A DNA stretch of 16,115 nucleotides, from contig JANQOH010000227.1 of assembly GCA_028289725.1 (NCBI GenBank), positions 1 to 16,115 on the forward strand. Direction: 5' to 3'. The DNA is from Alphaproteobacteria bacterium (GTDB taxonomy: Bacteria > Pseudomonadota > Alphaproteobacteria > UBA7887). Shown here piece after piece: positions 1-6,316 of this stretch. Under the pieces are notes generated by a model. It saw nothing but the letters and a program-made list of their open reading frames with translations, was not told the DNA's origin and did not search any database. How positions within the stretch are numbered: position 1 is the stretch's first letter; every line of letters starts with the position of its first letter. The translations under genes were made by a program, and so were the position numbers.

Positions 1-1764
1 CAATTGCCGGATCATGACGCCGTGTTGGCCGCGGCGATGGCGGATGCAAACGTCGTGACCGGATTTGTCCTGACCCATCGGGAAAGCGATATTCAGCCCG
101 CGCTCAAAGCCGGTTATGCGCTGGTTGGCGCGGATTCACTACCGCATTTGGTGAATTTCTCCGGCGCGATTCGCACGTTGGGCCCGCTAGAAGACGCCGC
201 CGTCGGCAATGGCGTGATGAATTTGACGCCCGATGTCGACGGGGTGGTGCGGCGCGTACCCCTCCTCGTTCGCCGGGACGAGACGATTTATCCAACCTTG
301 AGCTTGGAAGCGCTGCGCGTTGCGCGCGGCGAGAGCACGGTCACGGTTCGCTCAACGCAAACGTCGGCCGAATCGAGCAAGATGGGAATCGAGAGAGTTC
401 AGCTCGGGCGTCTCACCATTCCAACGGATGCGCAGGGCCAGATGTGGGTGCATTTTACCGGCCCAATCGCCGCGCGCTTTATCCCGGTCTGGAAGATTCT
501 TGAGGGGGATACCGATGCGGTGGATCTGAACGGCGCCATCGTCTTGGTCGGCGCGTCGGCCGCCGGATTGTTTGACCTGCGGCCGACGCCGCTCCAGCCG
601 GTGGCGGCGGGCGTGGCGGTCCATGCTCAGATCATCGAGCAGATTCTCCAACAAAGTTGGTTGCAGCGGCCCAATTGGGCGGGCGGTGCCGAGCTGGTTT
701 TCCTGGTCGTTTTGGGGCTCGCGATGATCGCCCTGTCGTCGCGCCTGGGCGCGTTTTGGACGGCGGCGATCGGCGCCGGGGCATTTGCCTTGGCCACGGG
801 CCTTTCGATGTATGCCTATGTGGACCTGAAATTGCTCTTCGATCCGGTCTATCCGTCGTTGATGGTGGGCGGCGTCTACTTGACGGCATCTCTGATCCGC
901 CACATCCAAACCGAACACCAGAGAAAATTAGTCGAGCAAGTATTCTCAAGCCATGTGTCACCGAATTTGGTTCGGCACTTCATCGCCAACCCGGACAGCA
1001 TGGCGTTGCGCGGCGAGCGGCGGGAATGCAGCTTTGTATTGACTGATCTTGCCGGCTTTACATCGTTTGTCGAGAAATCGGACCCGGAAACATTACTGGA
1101 CGTTATTGACAGATATGTCGACGGTATGACGCGGGTGACATTTGAACATGACGGCACGCTCGATCGGATTACCGGCGACGCGGTTGCGGTGATGTTTTCG
1201 GCGCCGATCCTACAGCCGGACCACGCGCGCCGGGCGATCGACTGCGCGCTGGCTATGGATGCGTTCTCCGAAGTGTTTCGCGCGCAAAAAACGCGGTCCG
1301 GCAGCAAGCCGGGCCACACGCGGATCGGTGTCCACACGGGCACGGTCATTATCGGCAACGTCGGCGGCGAATATCATTCGGATTACCGCGCGTTGGGCGA
1401 TGCCATCAACACGGCCGCGCGTCTCGAAGGGCTGAACAAACATATCGGCACGCGCATCTGTGTCAGCGGCGCGACGAAGGCACTGGTGCCGGATTTTTCC
1501 GGGCGGCCGGTCGGTAGTCTCATTCTCAAAGGGAAGACGGAGCCGATCGACACGTATGAGGCTTTGTCGCGACAGGACGCCAGCTCGGAACGTGTGAGCT
1601 CTTATATCAAGGCGTTCGATGTCCTAAAGCAAGGCAATGGCTCCGCCGTGGACGCCTTTAGCAAATTGCATGACAGGTACCCTGAAGACCCGCTCGTCAC
1701 ATTTCATCTTCGGCGGCTGCAAGATGGCGAGACCGGTCATATCATCACGATGACGGAGAAATAG
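1..1764 (+). CDS. CHASE2-domain adenylate/guanylate cyclase, 5'-truncated by window edge
   Basis: Class III nucleotide cyclase making cAMP (or cGMP) under control of a periplasmic sensor. The reading frame is open from base 1, so the true start, signal and first membrane segment lie outside; numbering here counts from the TTG at 4. Residues 1-215 look like a CHASE2 sensor. Three hydrophobic segments follow (about 230-245, 250-273, 283-298), the usual CHASE2 membrane module, then a short linker and a cyclase domain at about 338-525. Visible catalytic residues are the metal-binding aspartates D348 (in TDLAGFT) and D392 (in ITGD), D460 in the DYRALGD motif, and the transition-state residues N469 and R473. 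The lysine that normally precedes xxGD and contacts the purine is R388 here. A tail of about 60 residues follows the cyclase fold. An inverted repeat that could act as a terminator lies 17 bases after the stop. Confidence 0.93.
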   Translation, partial: QLPDHDAVLAAAMADANVVTGFVLTHRESDIQPALKAGYALVGADSLPHLVNFSGAIRTLGPLEDAAVGNGVMNLTPDVDGVVRRVPLLVRRDETIYPTLSLEALRVARGESTVTVRSTQTSAESSKMGIERVQLGRLTIPTDAQGQMWVHFTGPIAARFIPVWKILEGDTDAVDLNGAIVLVGASAAGLFDLRPTPLQPVAAGVAVHAQIIEQILQQSWLQRPNWAGGAELVFLVVLGLAMIALSSRLGAFWTAAIGAGAFALATGLSMYAYVDLKLLFDPVYPSLMVGGVYLTASLIRHIQTEHQRKLVEQVFSSHVSPNLVRHFIANPDSMALRGERRECSFVLTDLAGFTSFVEKSDPETLLDVIDRYVDGMTRVTFEHDGTLDRITGDAVAVMFSAPILQPDHARRAIDCALAMDAFSEVFRAQKTRSGSKPGHTRIGVHTGTVIIGNVGGEYHSDYRALGDAINTAARLEGLNKHIGTRICVSGATKALVPDFSGRPVGSLILKGKTEPIDTYEALSRQDASSERVSSYIKAFDVLKQGNGSAVDAFSKLHDRYPEDPLVTFHLRRLQDGETGHIITMTEK

Positions 1765-1781
1765 TTCGTCAGATAATCAAT

Positions 1782-1820
1782 GGCTGGGATGCGACAACAA
1801 ATAGCCGTCGCATCCCAGCC
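1782..1820. terminator. Perfect 14-bp inverted repeat, terminator-like hairpin without T-run
   Basis: The arms at 1782-1795 and 1807-1820 are perfectly complementary over 14 bases around an 11-base loop. The repeat starts 17 bases after the cyclase stop, and the next gene is convergent, so it could end transcription from either side. There is no T-tract on either strand, so a simple intrinsic terminator is not proved. It is also the first of a series of palindromes reaching 2020. Confidence 0.5.
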
Positions 1821-1838
1821 GGCCCACCCCCACCGTCA

Positions 1839-2020
1839 CGCACGGCATCGGAATGCCGTGCGCTTTCGCGGAGCACGTGGCGCTGGCGCCAAGGTGGCGA
1901 CCCCGAAACCACGTGAAGGGTAACGCTAGGGCGCCGCGGAGGCGGCGGAAACCCTAGCAATTCGGCGCCGGGGCCGCCGTCGGTACAACCAGTTCGGTGC
2001 GAGGGGAGCGCATCCGAACT
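1839..2020. repeat. Cluster of inverted repeats in the convergent intergenic region
   Basis: Together with the hairpin at 1782-1820, this gap is almost filled with palindromes. Arms are 1839-1848 with 1853-1862 (10 bp, 4-base loop); 1874-1880 with 1909-1915 (CACGTGG/CCACGTG); 1925-1931 with 1952-1958 (GCTAGGG/CCCTAGC), nesting 1932-1937 with 1942-1947; and 1991-2001 with 2009-2020 (one bulge), which directly abuts the stop of the minus-strand gene. I see no gene here. The last palindrome may serve as that gene's terminator. The whole could be a REP/BIME-like or MITE-like repeat, or a structured RNA; the sequence alone does not decide. Confidence 0.6.
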
Positions 2021-2777
2021 AGTTAACGATTTCCCACGCCCCGTCTGGCTGGCGACATGCGGTGCCGTACATGTTTTGCACGCGGCCGCCGACGGTTGCC
2101 GTGGTTTGGTATTCACGGCAATAGCGGCCATTAGGTTGTTCGTAGGTATTGGTCGCCGTCGTCGTGTAATAGGCATCGGTGTTCGGGTTTTGCCAGGTCA
2201 CGGCTTGATTGTCCGGCGCGTATTCCAAGACCTGACCGACGCAAGAATGATCGACCGCGTCCATTTGCCGGCCGACCGACCCACCAAAAATCGCGCCGAG
2301 CAAGACGCCCGCACCGACCGCCGCCATTTGACCGGTGCCGTCACCGATTTGGGAGCCGATCAAGCCGCCGGTCGCCGCACCGAGTAAGGCGCCGAGCGCG
2401 TCCCGATTGCAGCGGCCAACACCGATGTCGCTGAGCGGGTTATAGGCGTAATTGTTCGGATAGGGCTCGGCGCGATAGGACTCGTACCGATAGTCCTGGT
2501 GATGCCCGTGCCCATGCCTATGGCCATGCCTGTGCCCGTGGCCATGCCGATGCTTGTGCTTATGGTACTTGTGGTGCTTGTGTCGATGCCCATGGGCGGG
2601 CGCCCACTCCGGCGGATAATGACGGCGATAACGGTAATCGTCGTCATCATCATCGTCATACTCATACTCGTAGTAATCGTCGTCATCATAGTCATCATCG
2701 TCGGCAAGGGCCGGGCCGGCGGATATGACGGTGGCCATGCTGAGCGCGGCGGTGGCGACGATAAGCGTGCGGATCAT
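2019..2777 (-). CDS. Exported Asp-/His-rich glycine-zipper protein (RT0821/Lpp0805 or 17-kDa surface antigen-like)
   Basis: A 252-residue exported protein, probably of the outer membrane or periplasm. The start at 2777 is chosen because it gives a clean signal peptide (residues 1-25, ending in PALA) and has GGAGG five bases upstream; an in-frame ATG at 2855 would add a 26-residue prefix that does not resemble a signal. After the signal come an Asp/Tyr-rich acidic tract (26-48), a tract with 17 histidines (62-93, HGH/HKH pattern), a glycine-zipper hairpin (127-173, GxxxG spacing) typical of membrane-inserting 17-kDa antigen/OmpA-OmpX-like families, and a C-terminal domain with CREYQTT and GTACRQPDGAW motifs typical of RT0821/Lpp0805-like proteins. 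The acidic and His-rich tracts suggest divalent metal binding (inference). A foldable leader lies just upstream. Confidence 0.88.
   Translation of the reverse strand: MIRTLIVATAALSMATVISAGPALADDDDYDDDDYYEYEYDDDDDDDYRYRRHYPPEWAPAHGHRHKHHKYHKHKHRHGHGHRHGHRHGHGHHQDYRYESYRAEPYPNNYAYNPLSDIGVGRCNRDALGALLGAATGGLIGSQIGDGTGQMAAVGAGVLLGAIFGGSVGRQMDAVDHSCVGQVLEYAPDNQAVTWQNPNTDAYYTTTATNTYEQPNGRYCREYQTTATVGGRVQNMYGTACRQPDGAWEIVN
2499..2705. repeat. Low-complexity short tandem repeats encoding the His- and Asp-rich tracts
   Basis: Two runs of imperfect three- and six-base repeats lie inside the glycine-zipper gene: roughly 2499-2596 (cat/gtg-type units, read on the minus strand as HGH, HKH and HRH codons) and roughly 2636-2705 (tcatcg/tcgtca units, read as Asp codons). 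Such tracts are prone to slippage, so their length may vary between strains. The synonymous codons are mixed, which fits selection on the protein rather than recent simple expansion. Confidence 0.7.
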
Positions 2778-2792
2778 GAGTGCCTCCGTAGT

Positions 2793-2874
2793 GCCGGACG
2801 CCTCGACGATTTTCAGCCCCCCGTTTTGTTTTTCCGACAAAACGCGTCGATTCATGAGGCGCGTAGCGTCCGGC
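2793..2874 (-). promoter_or_regulatory. Nested foldable 5' leader of the glycine-zipper gene
   Basis: Read on the minus strand, this stretch folds into stacked helices. The outer arms are 2866-2874 with 2793-2801 (9 bp perfect, GCCGGACGC/GCGTCCGGC). Inside these lie GCCTC/GAGGC (2856-2860 with 2800-2804), CGACG/CGTCG (2845-2849 with 2804-2808) and CGTTTTG/CAAAACG (2838-2844 with 2822-2828, 9-base loop). Some arms share a base or two, so not all pairs form at once. The structure ends about six bases before the GGAGG ribosome-binding site. It could be a regulatory leader, an RNA-stabilising structure, or a terminator relic. I recognise no known riboswitch class. Confidence 0.5.
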
Positions 2875-2931
2875 GCAGTGCTTGCGGGCGAATCGAACGC
2901 GACACAGTGTACGCAGGCGCATTGAAGCGGC

Positions 2932-2961
2932 CCTGAACATCCCGTTCATCTGGCGTTCAGG
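2932..2961. promoter_or_regulatory. Candidate operator: GTTCA direct and inverted repeats
   Basis: CCTGAAC (2932-2938) and GTTCAGG (2955-2961) form a perfect 7-bp inverted repeat. GTTCA also occurs at 2944 and 2955, an 11-bp direct repeat, so on the minus strand the site reads TGAAC-N6-TGAAC. Direct repeats one helical turn apart are typical of OmpR/PhoB-type response-regulator sites. It lies about 155-185 bases upstream of the glycine-zipper start and just beyond the MBL stop, so the former is the likelier target. The regulator is not identified. Confidence 0.4.
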
Positions 2962-2989
2962 TTTCGCTGCCGCGGGGAGGCTATGGGGG

Positions 2990-3676
2990 CTAGCGCACCA
3001 TGAGGGCGAATTCGGCGGCATCGTCCCATTCGAACACGCCATTCCGCTTGATCAATTCGGGAAAATGGCCCGGCACGATCCGGTCCGCCCGATCCAAGAT
3101 GCGGCTGATCGTCGCGGTGCTGTTTTCCACGGTATCGAACACCATGTCGCTTTTTCGCATGGCGACTTCTTTGGCGTATTTCACCGCGTCGCCCGCGATC
3201 ACCACCCGGCCCTTTGTTTCGGTGTCGAGTTCCAATGCATAAGAGCCCGGCGTATGGCCGGGCGCCGGGAAATAGCGCACGCCGTCGGAAACACGTCCCT
3301 CGCCATCGACAAACTCGACATTATGCTTCTGCAACTGCTCGTGGATCATCCAAGGCATGAACAGATCGCGCTCGTGCGGGCTCATGGCGTAATCCCACTC
3401 GCGCCGACTGACATAGACCTTCGCGTCCGGGAACAGGTCGATATTGTTGCAATGGTCAAAGTGGAGGTGCGACAGAAACACCGCTTTGACATCGGCGGGT
3501 TTCATCCCGTGGCGTTCGAGGCCGGAGAGCAGCGGCAGCCGATTGCAATAGTGCCCGGTGTCGAACAGCACAGGCCCATCCGGCGTGAATATCAGTGTCG
3601 CATTCGCGAACGCCAGAAAGCCTTCGCGCAGGCTCAGATTATTGCCCTTGACGATAATGTCGTAGTCCACGGCCAT
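2990..3676 (-). CDS. Metallo-beta-lactamase-fold hydrolase (lactonase/glyoxalase II-like)
   Basis: A 228-residue soluble hydrolase of the metallo-beta-lactamase superfamily; there is no signal peptide, so it is probably cytoplasmic. The dinuclear metal set is complete: H70xH72xD74-H75 (in HLHFDHCNN), H141 (in APGHTPGS), D163 (in IAGDA) and H204 (in VPGHFPE). The layout (D39-T-G early, the HxHxDH loop, then two later histidines) resembles N-acyl-homoserine lactonase and hydroxyacylglutathione hydrolase relatives, but the substrate cannot be read from sequence. The start at 3676 is preceded by GAGGGAG at a suitable distance. The gene is divergent from the propeller/D-aminoacylase operon across 135 bases, so shared control is plausible. 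The opposite strand carries a long open frame that is only its shadow. Confidence 0.9.
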   Translation of the reverse strand: MAVDYDIIVKGNNLSLREGFLAFANATLIFTPDGPVLFDTGHYCNRLPLLSGLERHGMKPADVKAVFLSHLHFDHCNNIDLFPDAKVYVSRREWDYAMSPHERDLFMPWMIHEQLQKHNVEFVDGEGRVSDGVRYFPAPGHTPGSYALELDTETKGRVVIAGDAVKYAKEVAMRKSDMVFDTVENSTATISRILDRADRIVPGHFPELIKRNGVFEWDDAAEFALMVR

Positions 3677-3811
3677 GGTGCGTCTCCCTCGCTCTGTCCC
3701 GTTGCATTGGCGGGCGAGCAAAGCACAGCGCGCCCGTTCGTGCCCAGTGCGACGTGGTCTGGCGGTTTCTGCTATGGTTTCGAGACGGTGGAAATATGGG
3801 AGGGCCCGCGT
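3677..3811. promoter_or_regulatory. Divergent promoter region between the MBL hydrolase and propeller operon
   Basis: The 135 bases separate two divergent start codons and must hold, or lie within, the promoters for both units. A weak extended -10-like TGCTATGGT occurs at 3770-3778 on the plus strand, but no convincing -35 box sits at the right distance. GGGAGGG seven bases before the ATG at 3812 is the ribosome-binding site. I see no clear operator palindrome. Confidence 0.4.
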
Positions 3812-4810
3812 ATGGTGATCGGCGCGCACAAGCTCGAATATGAAGTGCTGGAGGGCTGGGAACAGTTGCCCGAAGGCTGGTCGTTCGTCGAGGTGGCGGG
3901 TGTGGCGGTCGACTCGTCCGATCGCGTCTACGTGTTCAATCGCGGCGCGCATCCCATCATCGTGTTCGACAAGGAAGGCAAGTTCCTTAACGCCTGGGGC
4001 GAGGGGGTATTCTCCAGCGCCCACGGCATTTTCATCGATCAGCACGACCAGGTCTGGTGCGCCGACAATCTCGACCACACGGTGCGCAAATTCACCACCG
4101 ACGGCGAACTTTTGATGACGCTCGGCGAGGCCAATAAGCCTGCGGAGACAGGCTTTGTGTTCGGCGAAACGCCGGTTCAGTACTCCGGGGGACCGTTCAA
4201 CATGGTGACCAATGTCGCGGTGACCGAGTCCGGCGACTTGTTCATCTCGGACGGTTACGGCAACGCGCGGGTGCACCATTTTACCGGCGATGGCGAACTG
4301 GTGTCGTCCTGGGGCGGACCCGGCAGTGGTGTTGGCGAGTTCAATTTGCCGCACAGTATTGCGGTCGACCGGTCGGGCCGCGTGTTCGTCGCCGACCGCG
4401 AGAATTCGCGCATCCAGATCTTTTCGAGCGCGGGCGAATATCTGGAAAGCTGGGATTGGGTGAACCGACCCGACGATCTCTTCATCGACGAACAGGAAAA
4501 CCTGTATATCGCCGAGCTCGGCTGGACGGTGCCGCACGTTCATCGGCCGCACTTTCAATTCATGGAGCATCCGCCGATGGGGCACGCGCCGATCGCGCGC
4601 GTCACGATCTGCGATCTCGACGGCAATATTCAGGCGCAGATCGGCGGCGAGAATCCCGTTCTGCCAGGGAATTTTATCGTGCCGCACGGCATCTGGGCGG
4701 ATTCACGCGGCGACTTTTATGTCGGCGAGGTGGTCAAGGCCTCCGGCGCGATCGACCATTTCGCCCCGCTCACCTGTCATGCCTTCCAAAAATTCGTCAG
4801 GGCCGGATAG
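3812..4810 (+). CDS. NHL-repeat beta-propeller protein, peptidyl-alpha-hydroxyglycine amidating lyase-like
   Basis: A 332-residue six-bladed propeller of the NHL family. Repeated strand motifs are seen as GVAVDSSDRVYVFNR (30-44), HGIFIDQHDQVWCAD (71-85), NVAVTESGDLFISD (134-147), HSIAVDRSGRVFVAD (181-195), DDLFIDEQENLYIAE (221-235) and HGIWADSRGDFYVGE (292-306). A His-rich loop (242, 244, 247, 253, 258) is inserted between the fifth and sixth repeats. Bacterial proteins of this type are often annotated as peptidylamidoglycolate lyase-like, but activity is unproved; a binding or scaffolding role is possible. No signal peptide is visible from this start, so it appears cytoplasmic. GGGAGGG precedes the ATG by seven bases, so the longer open frame that begins at 2882 is ignored: its first 930 bases run antisense to the MBL gene. 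It is the first gene of a tight operon; the next start is only 10 bases on. Confidence 0.85.
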   Translation: MVIGAHKLEYEVLEGWEQLPEGWSFVEVAGVAVDSSDRVYVFNRGAHPIIVFDKEGKFLNAWGEGVFSSAHGIFIDQHDQVWCADNLDHTVRKFTTDGELLMTLGEANKPAETGFVFGETPVQYSGGPFNMVTNVAVTESGDLFISDGYGNARVHHFTGDGELVSSWGGPGSGVGEFNLPHSIAVDRSGRVFVADRENSRIQIFSSAGEYLESWDWVNRPDDLFIDEQENLYIAELGWTVPHVHRPHFQFMEHPPMGHAPIARVTICDLDGNIQAQIGGENPVLPGNFIVPHGIWADSRGDFYVGEVVKASGAIDHFAPLTCHAFQKFVRAG

Positions 4811-4820
4811 GCGGCACGCG

Positions 4821-6302
4821 ATGACCGAATCTTCGAAAGTCGACCTGCTGATCCGCAACGCCCAGATTATTGACGGCACGGGTGCGCCGCCACGTCACGG
4901 CGATATCGCTGTTACCGATGACCAGATCGTGGCGATCGGCGCACTGTCCGACATGTCGGCGGCCACTGAAATCGATGCCGGGGGTAAAGCGGTGGCGCCT
5001 GGCTTTATCGATGTGCATACACACGACGACCGCGCCGTGCTCAGCGACCCGACCATGGCGTGCAAGGTGAGCCAGGGTGTCACGACCGTGGTAACGGGCA
5101 ATTGCGGCATCAGCCTGGCGCCCTTGGCGCCGAGCGCGCCGCCACCGCCACCGGCGGACTTGATCGGCGATCGGCCGGATCAGTACTTCCAGAGCTTCGC
5201 AGGCTATCTATCGGCGCTCGATAAGGAGCCGCCGGCTGTCAACGTCGTGGCGCAGGTCGGTCACTCGACATTGCGTATGGGGGCCATGGATAGTCTCGAC
5301 CGGCCGGCTAGCGCGAATGAGGTCAAGCGCATGCGGGCGCGACTCGAAGAGTCTCTGGCGGCGGGTGCGGTCGGCATGAGCACGGGCTTGTTTTATCAGC
5401 CCGCGAATGCCGCGCCGACCGAGGAAGTAATCGAACTCGCCAGGGCGCTGGCGCCCGCCGGCGCTATGCATTCGACCCATATGCGCGACGAAACCGCGCA
5501 TATACTTGATTCGCTCGACGAAACTTTCGCCATTGGGCGCGCCGCTGATGTGCCGGTGGTGATTTCGCATCACAAATGCGCCGGCGCGCCGAACCACGGG
5601 CGTACCACGGAAACACTGCCGAGGATCGCCGCCGCGCATGCCGAGCAGCCGGTCGCGCTTGATGTATACCCGTACGTTGCCGGCTCAACTGTGCTCGACA
5701 GCGGGCGGATGATGAACGCTCGCCGGGTGATCGTCACCTGGTCAAAGCCGCATCCGGAGGTCGCGGGCCGCGATCTCTCGGACATCGCCGAGGAATGGGG
5801 TTGCGCGCAGGCCGAAGCGGCGGACAGATTGCAGCCCGCGGGCGCAATCTATTTCATCATGGACGAGGAAGATGTCCGCCGCGTGCTGTCGTTTCCGCAC
5901 GCGATGATCGGATCCGATGGATTGCCCCACGACAGTCACCCGCATCCACGTTTGTGGGGCACCTTCCCCCGCGTGCTCGGCCATTATGCGCGCGATGTCG
6001 GCCTGTTTCCGCTTGAGGAAGCGGTGCGTCGCATGACCGGCCTACCCGCCGCCCAGTTCGGCCTGACTGATCGCGGCATGCTGCGGCCCGGCGCCTACGC
6101 GGACCTGGTGCTGTTCGATCCCGATACCATCGCGGATCGATCGACCTGGGAAGAACCGATGCAGCCCGCTGCCGGCATCGAACTCGTCGTGACGAATGGG
6201 CGGATCACCTGGCGCAACGGAGCCAGCACGGGCGATCGCCCCGGCCGCGCCCTGCGGTTGCAGGACTTGGGGCCGAAAGGGCGTGATGCAGTGATGGCAT
6301 AA
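4821..6302 (+). CDS. N-acyl-D-amino-acid deacylase (D-aminoacylase), amidohydrolase superfamily
   Basis: A 493-residue zinc amidohydrolase that removes acyl groups from N-acyl-D-amino acids or related substrates. The family residues are all present and fall at, or within one of, the positions I recall for the characterised Alcaligenes enzyme: H66 and H68 (in DVHTHDD), C95 (in GNCGIS), H220 (in HSTHMRDE), H250 (in ISHHKC) and the catalytic D366 (in IGSDGLPHD). The N-terminal beta-sandwich part (LLIRNAQIIDGTG) and the C-terminal part (PGAYADLVLFDP) are typical and complete. No signal peptide, so cytoplasmic. The ATG at 4821 is chosen over the upstream in-frame one at 4719, which lies inside the propeller gene. 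It is co-transcribed with its neighbours (10 bases before, 14 after). Dihydroorotase- or hydantoinase-like specificity is less likely because of the GNCGIS cysteine. Confidence 0.93.
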   Translation: MTESSKVDLLIRNAQIIDGTGAPPRHGDIAVTDDQIVAIGALSDMSAATEIDAGGKAVAPGFIDVHTHDDRAVLSDPTMACKVSQGVTTVVTGNCGISLAPLAPSAPPPPPADLIGDRPDQYFQSFAGYLSALDKEPPAVNVVAQVGHSTLRMGAMDSLDRPASANEVKRMRARLEESLAAGAVGMSTGLFYQPANAAPTEEVIELARALAPAGAMHSTHMRDETAHILDSLDETFAIGRAADVPVVISHHKCAGAPNHGRTTETLPRIAAAHAEQPVALDVYPYVAGSTVLDSGRMMNARRVIVTWSKPHPEVAGRDLSDIAEEWGCAQAEAADRLQPAGAIYFIMDEEDVRRVLSFPHAMIGSDGLPHDSHPHPRLWGTFPRVLGHYARDVGLFPLEEAVRRMTGLPAAQFGLTDRGMLRPGAYADLVLFDPDTIADRSTWEEPMQPAAGIELVVTNGRITWRNGASTGDRPGRALRLQDLGPKGRDAVMA

Positions 6303-6316
6303 TGAAGGCTTAGGAA

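Noticed and set aside
1893..1958. Resemblance of the GGTAACGCTAGGG segment to RNase P RNA
   Set aside because: The conserved RNase P core segments that should surround it are not present; the likeness is limited to a few bases.
1769..2176. Minus-strand 135-residue open frame across the palindromes
   Set aside because: It overlaps the end of the glycine-zipper gene in another frame, has Arg/Pro-rich composition typical of GC-rich shadow frames, and lies over inverted repeats.
2882..3811. Plus-strand open frame running into the NHL propeller gene (a 642-residue frame in total)
   Set aside because: Its first 310 codons are antisense to the MBL gene, which has all metal ligands; a clear ribosome-binding site and start for the propeller lie at 3812.
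3677..4687. Minus-strand open frame extending the MBL hydrolase upstream to 565 residues
   Set aside because: The extension is antisense to the propeller gene and has no family features; the MBL fold starts at 3676 with its own ribosome-binding site.
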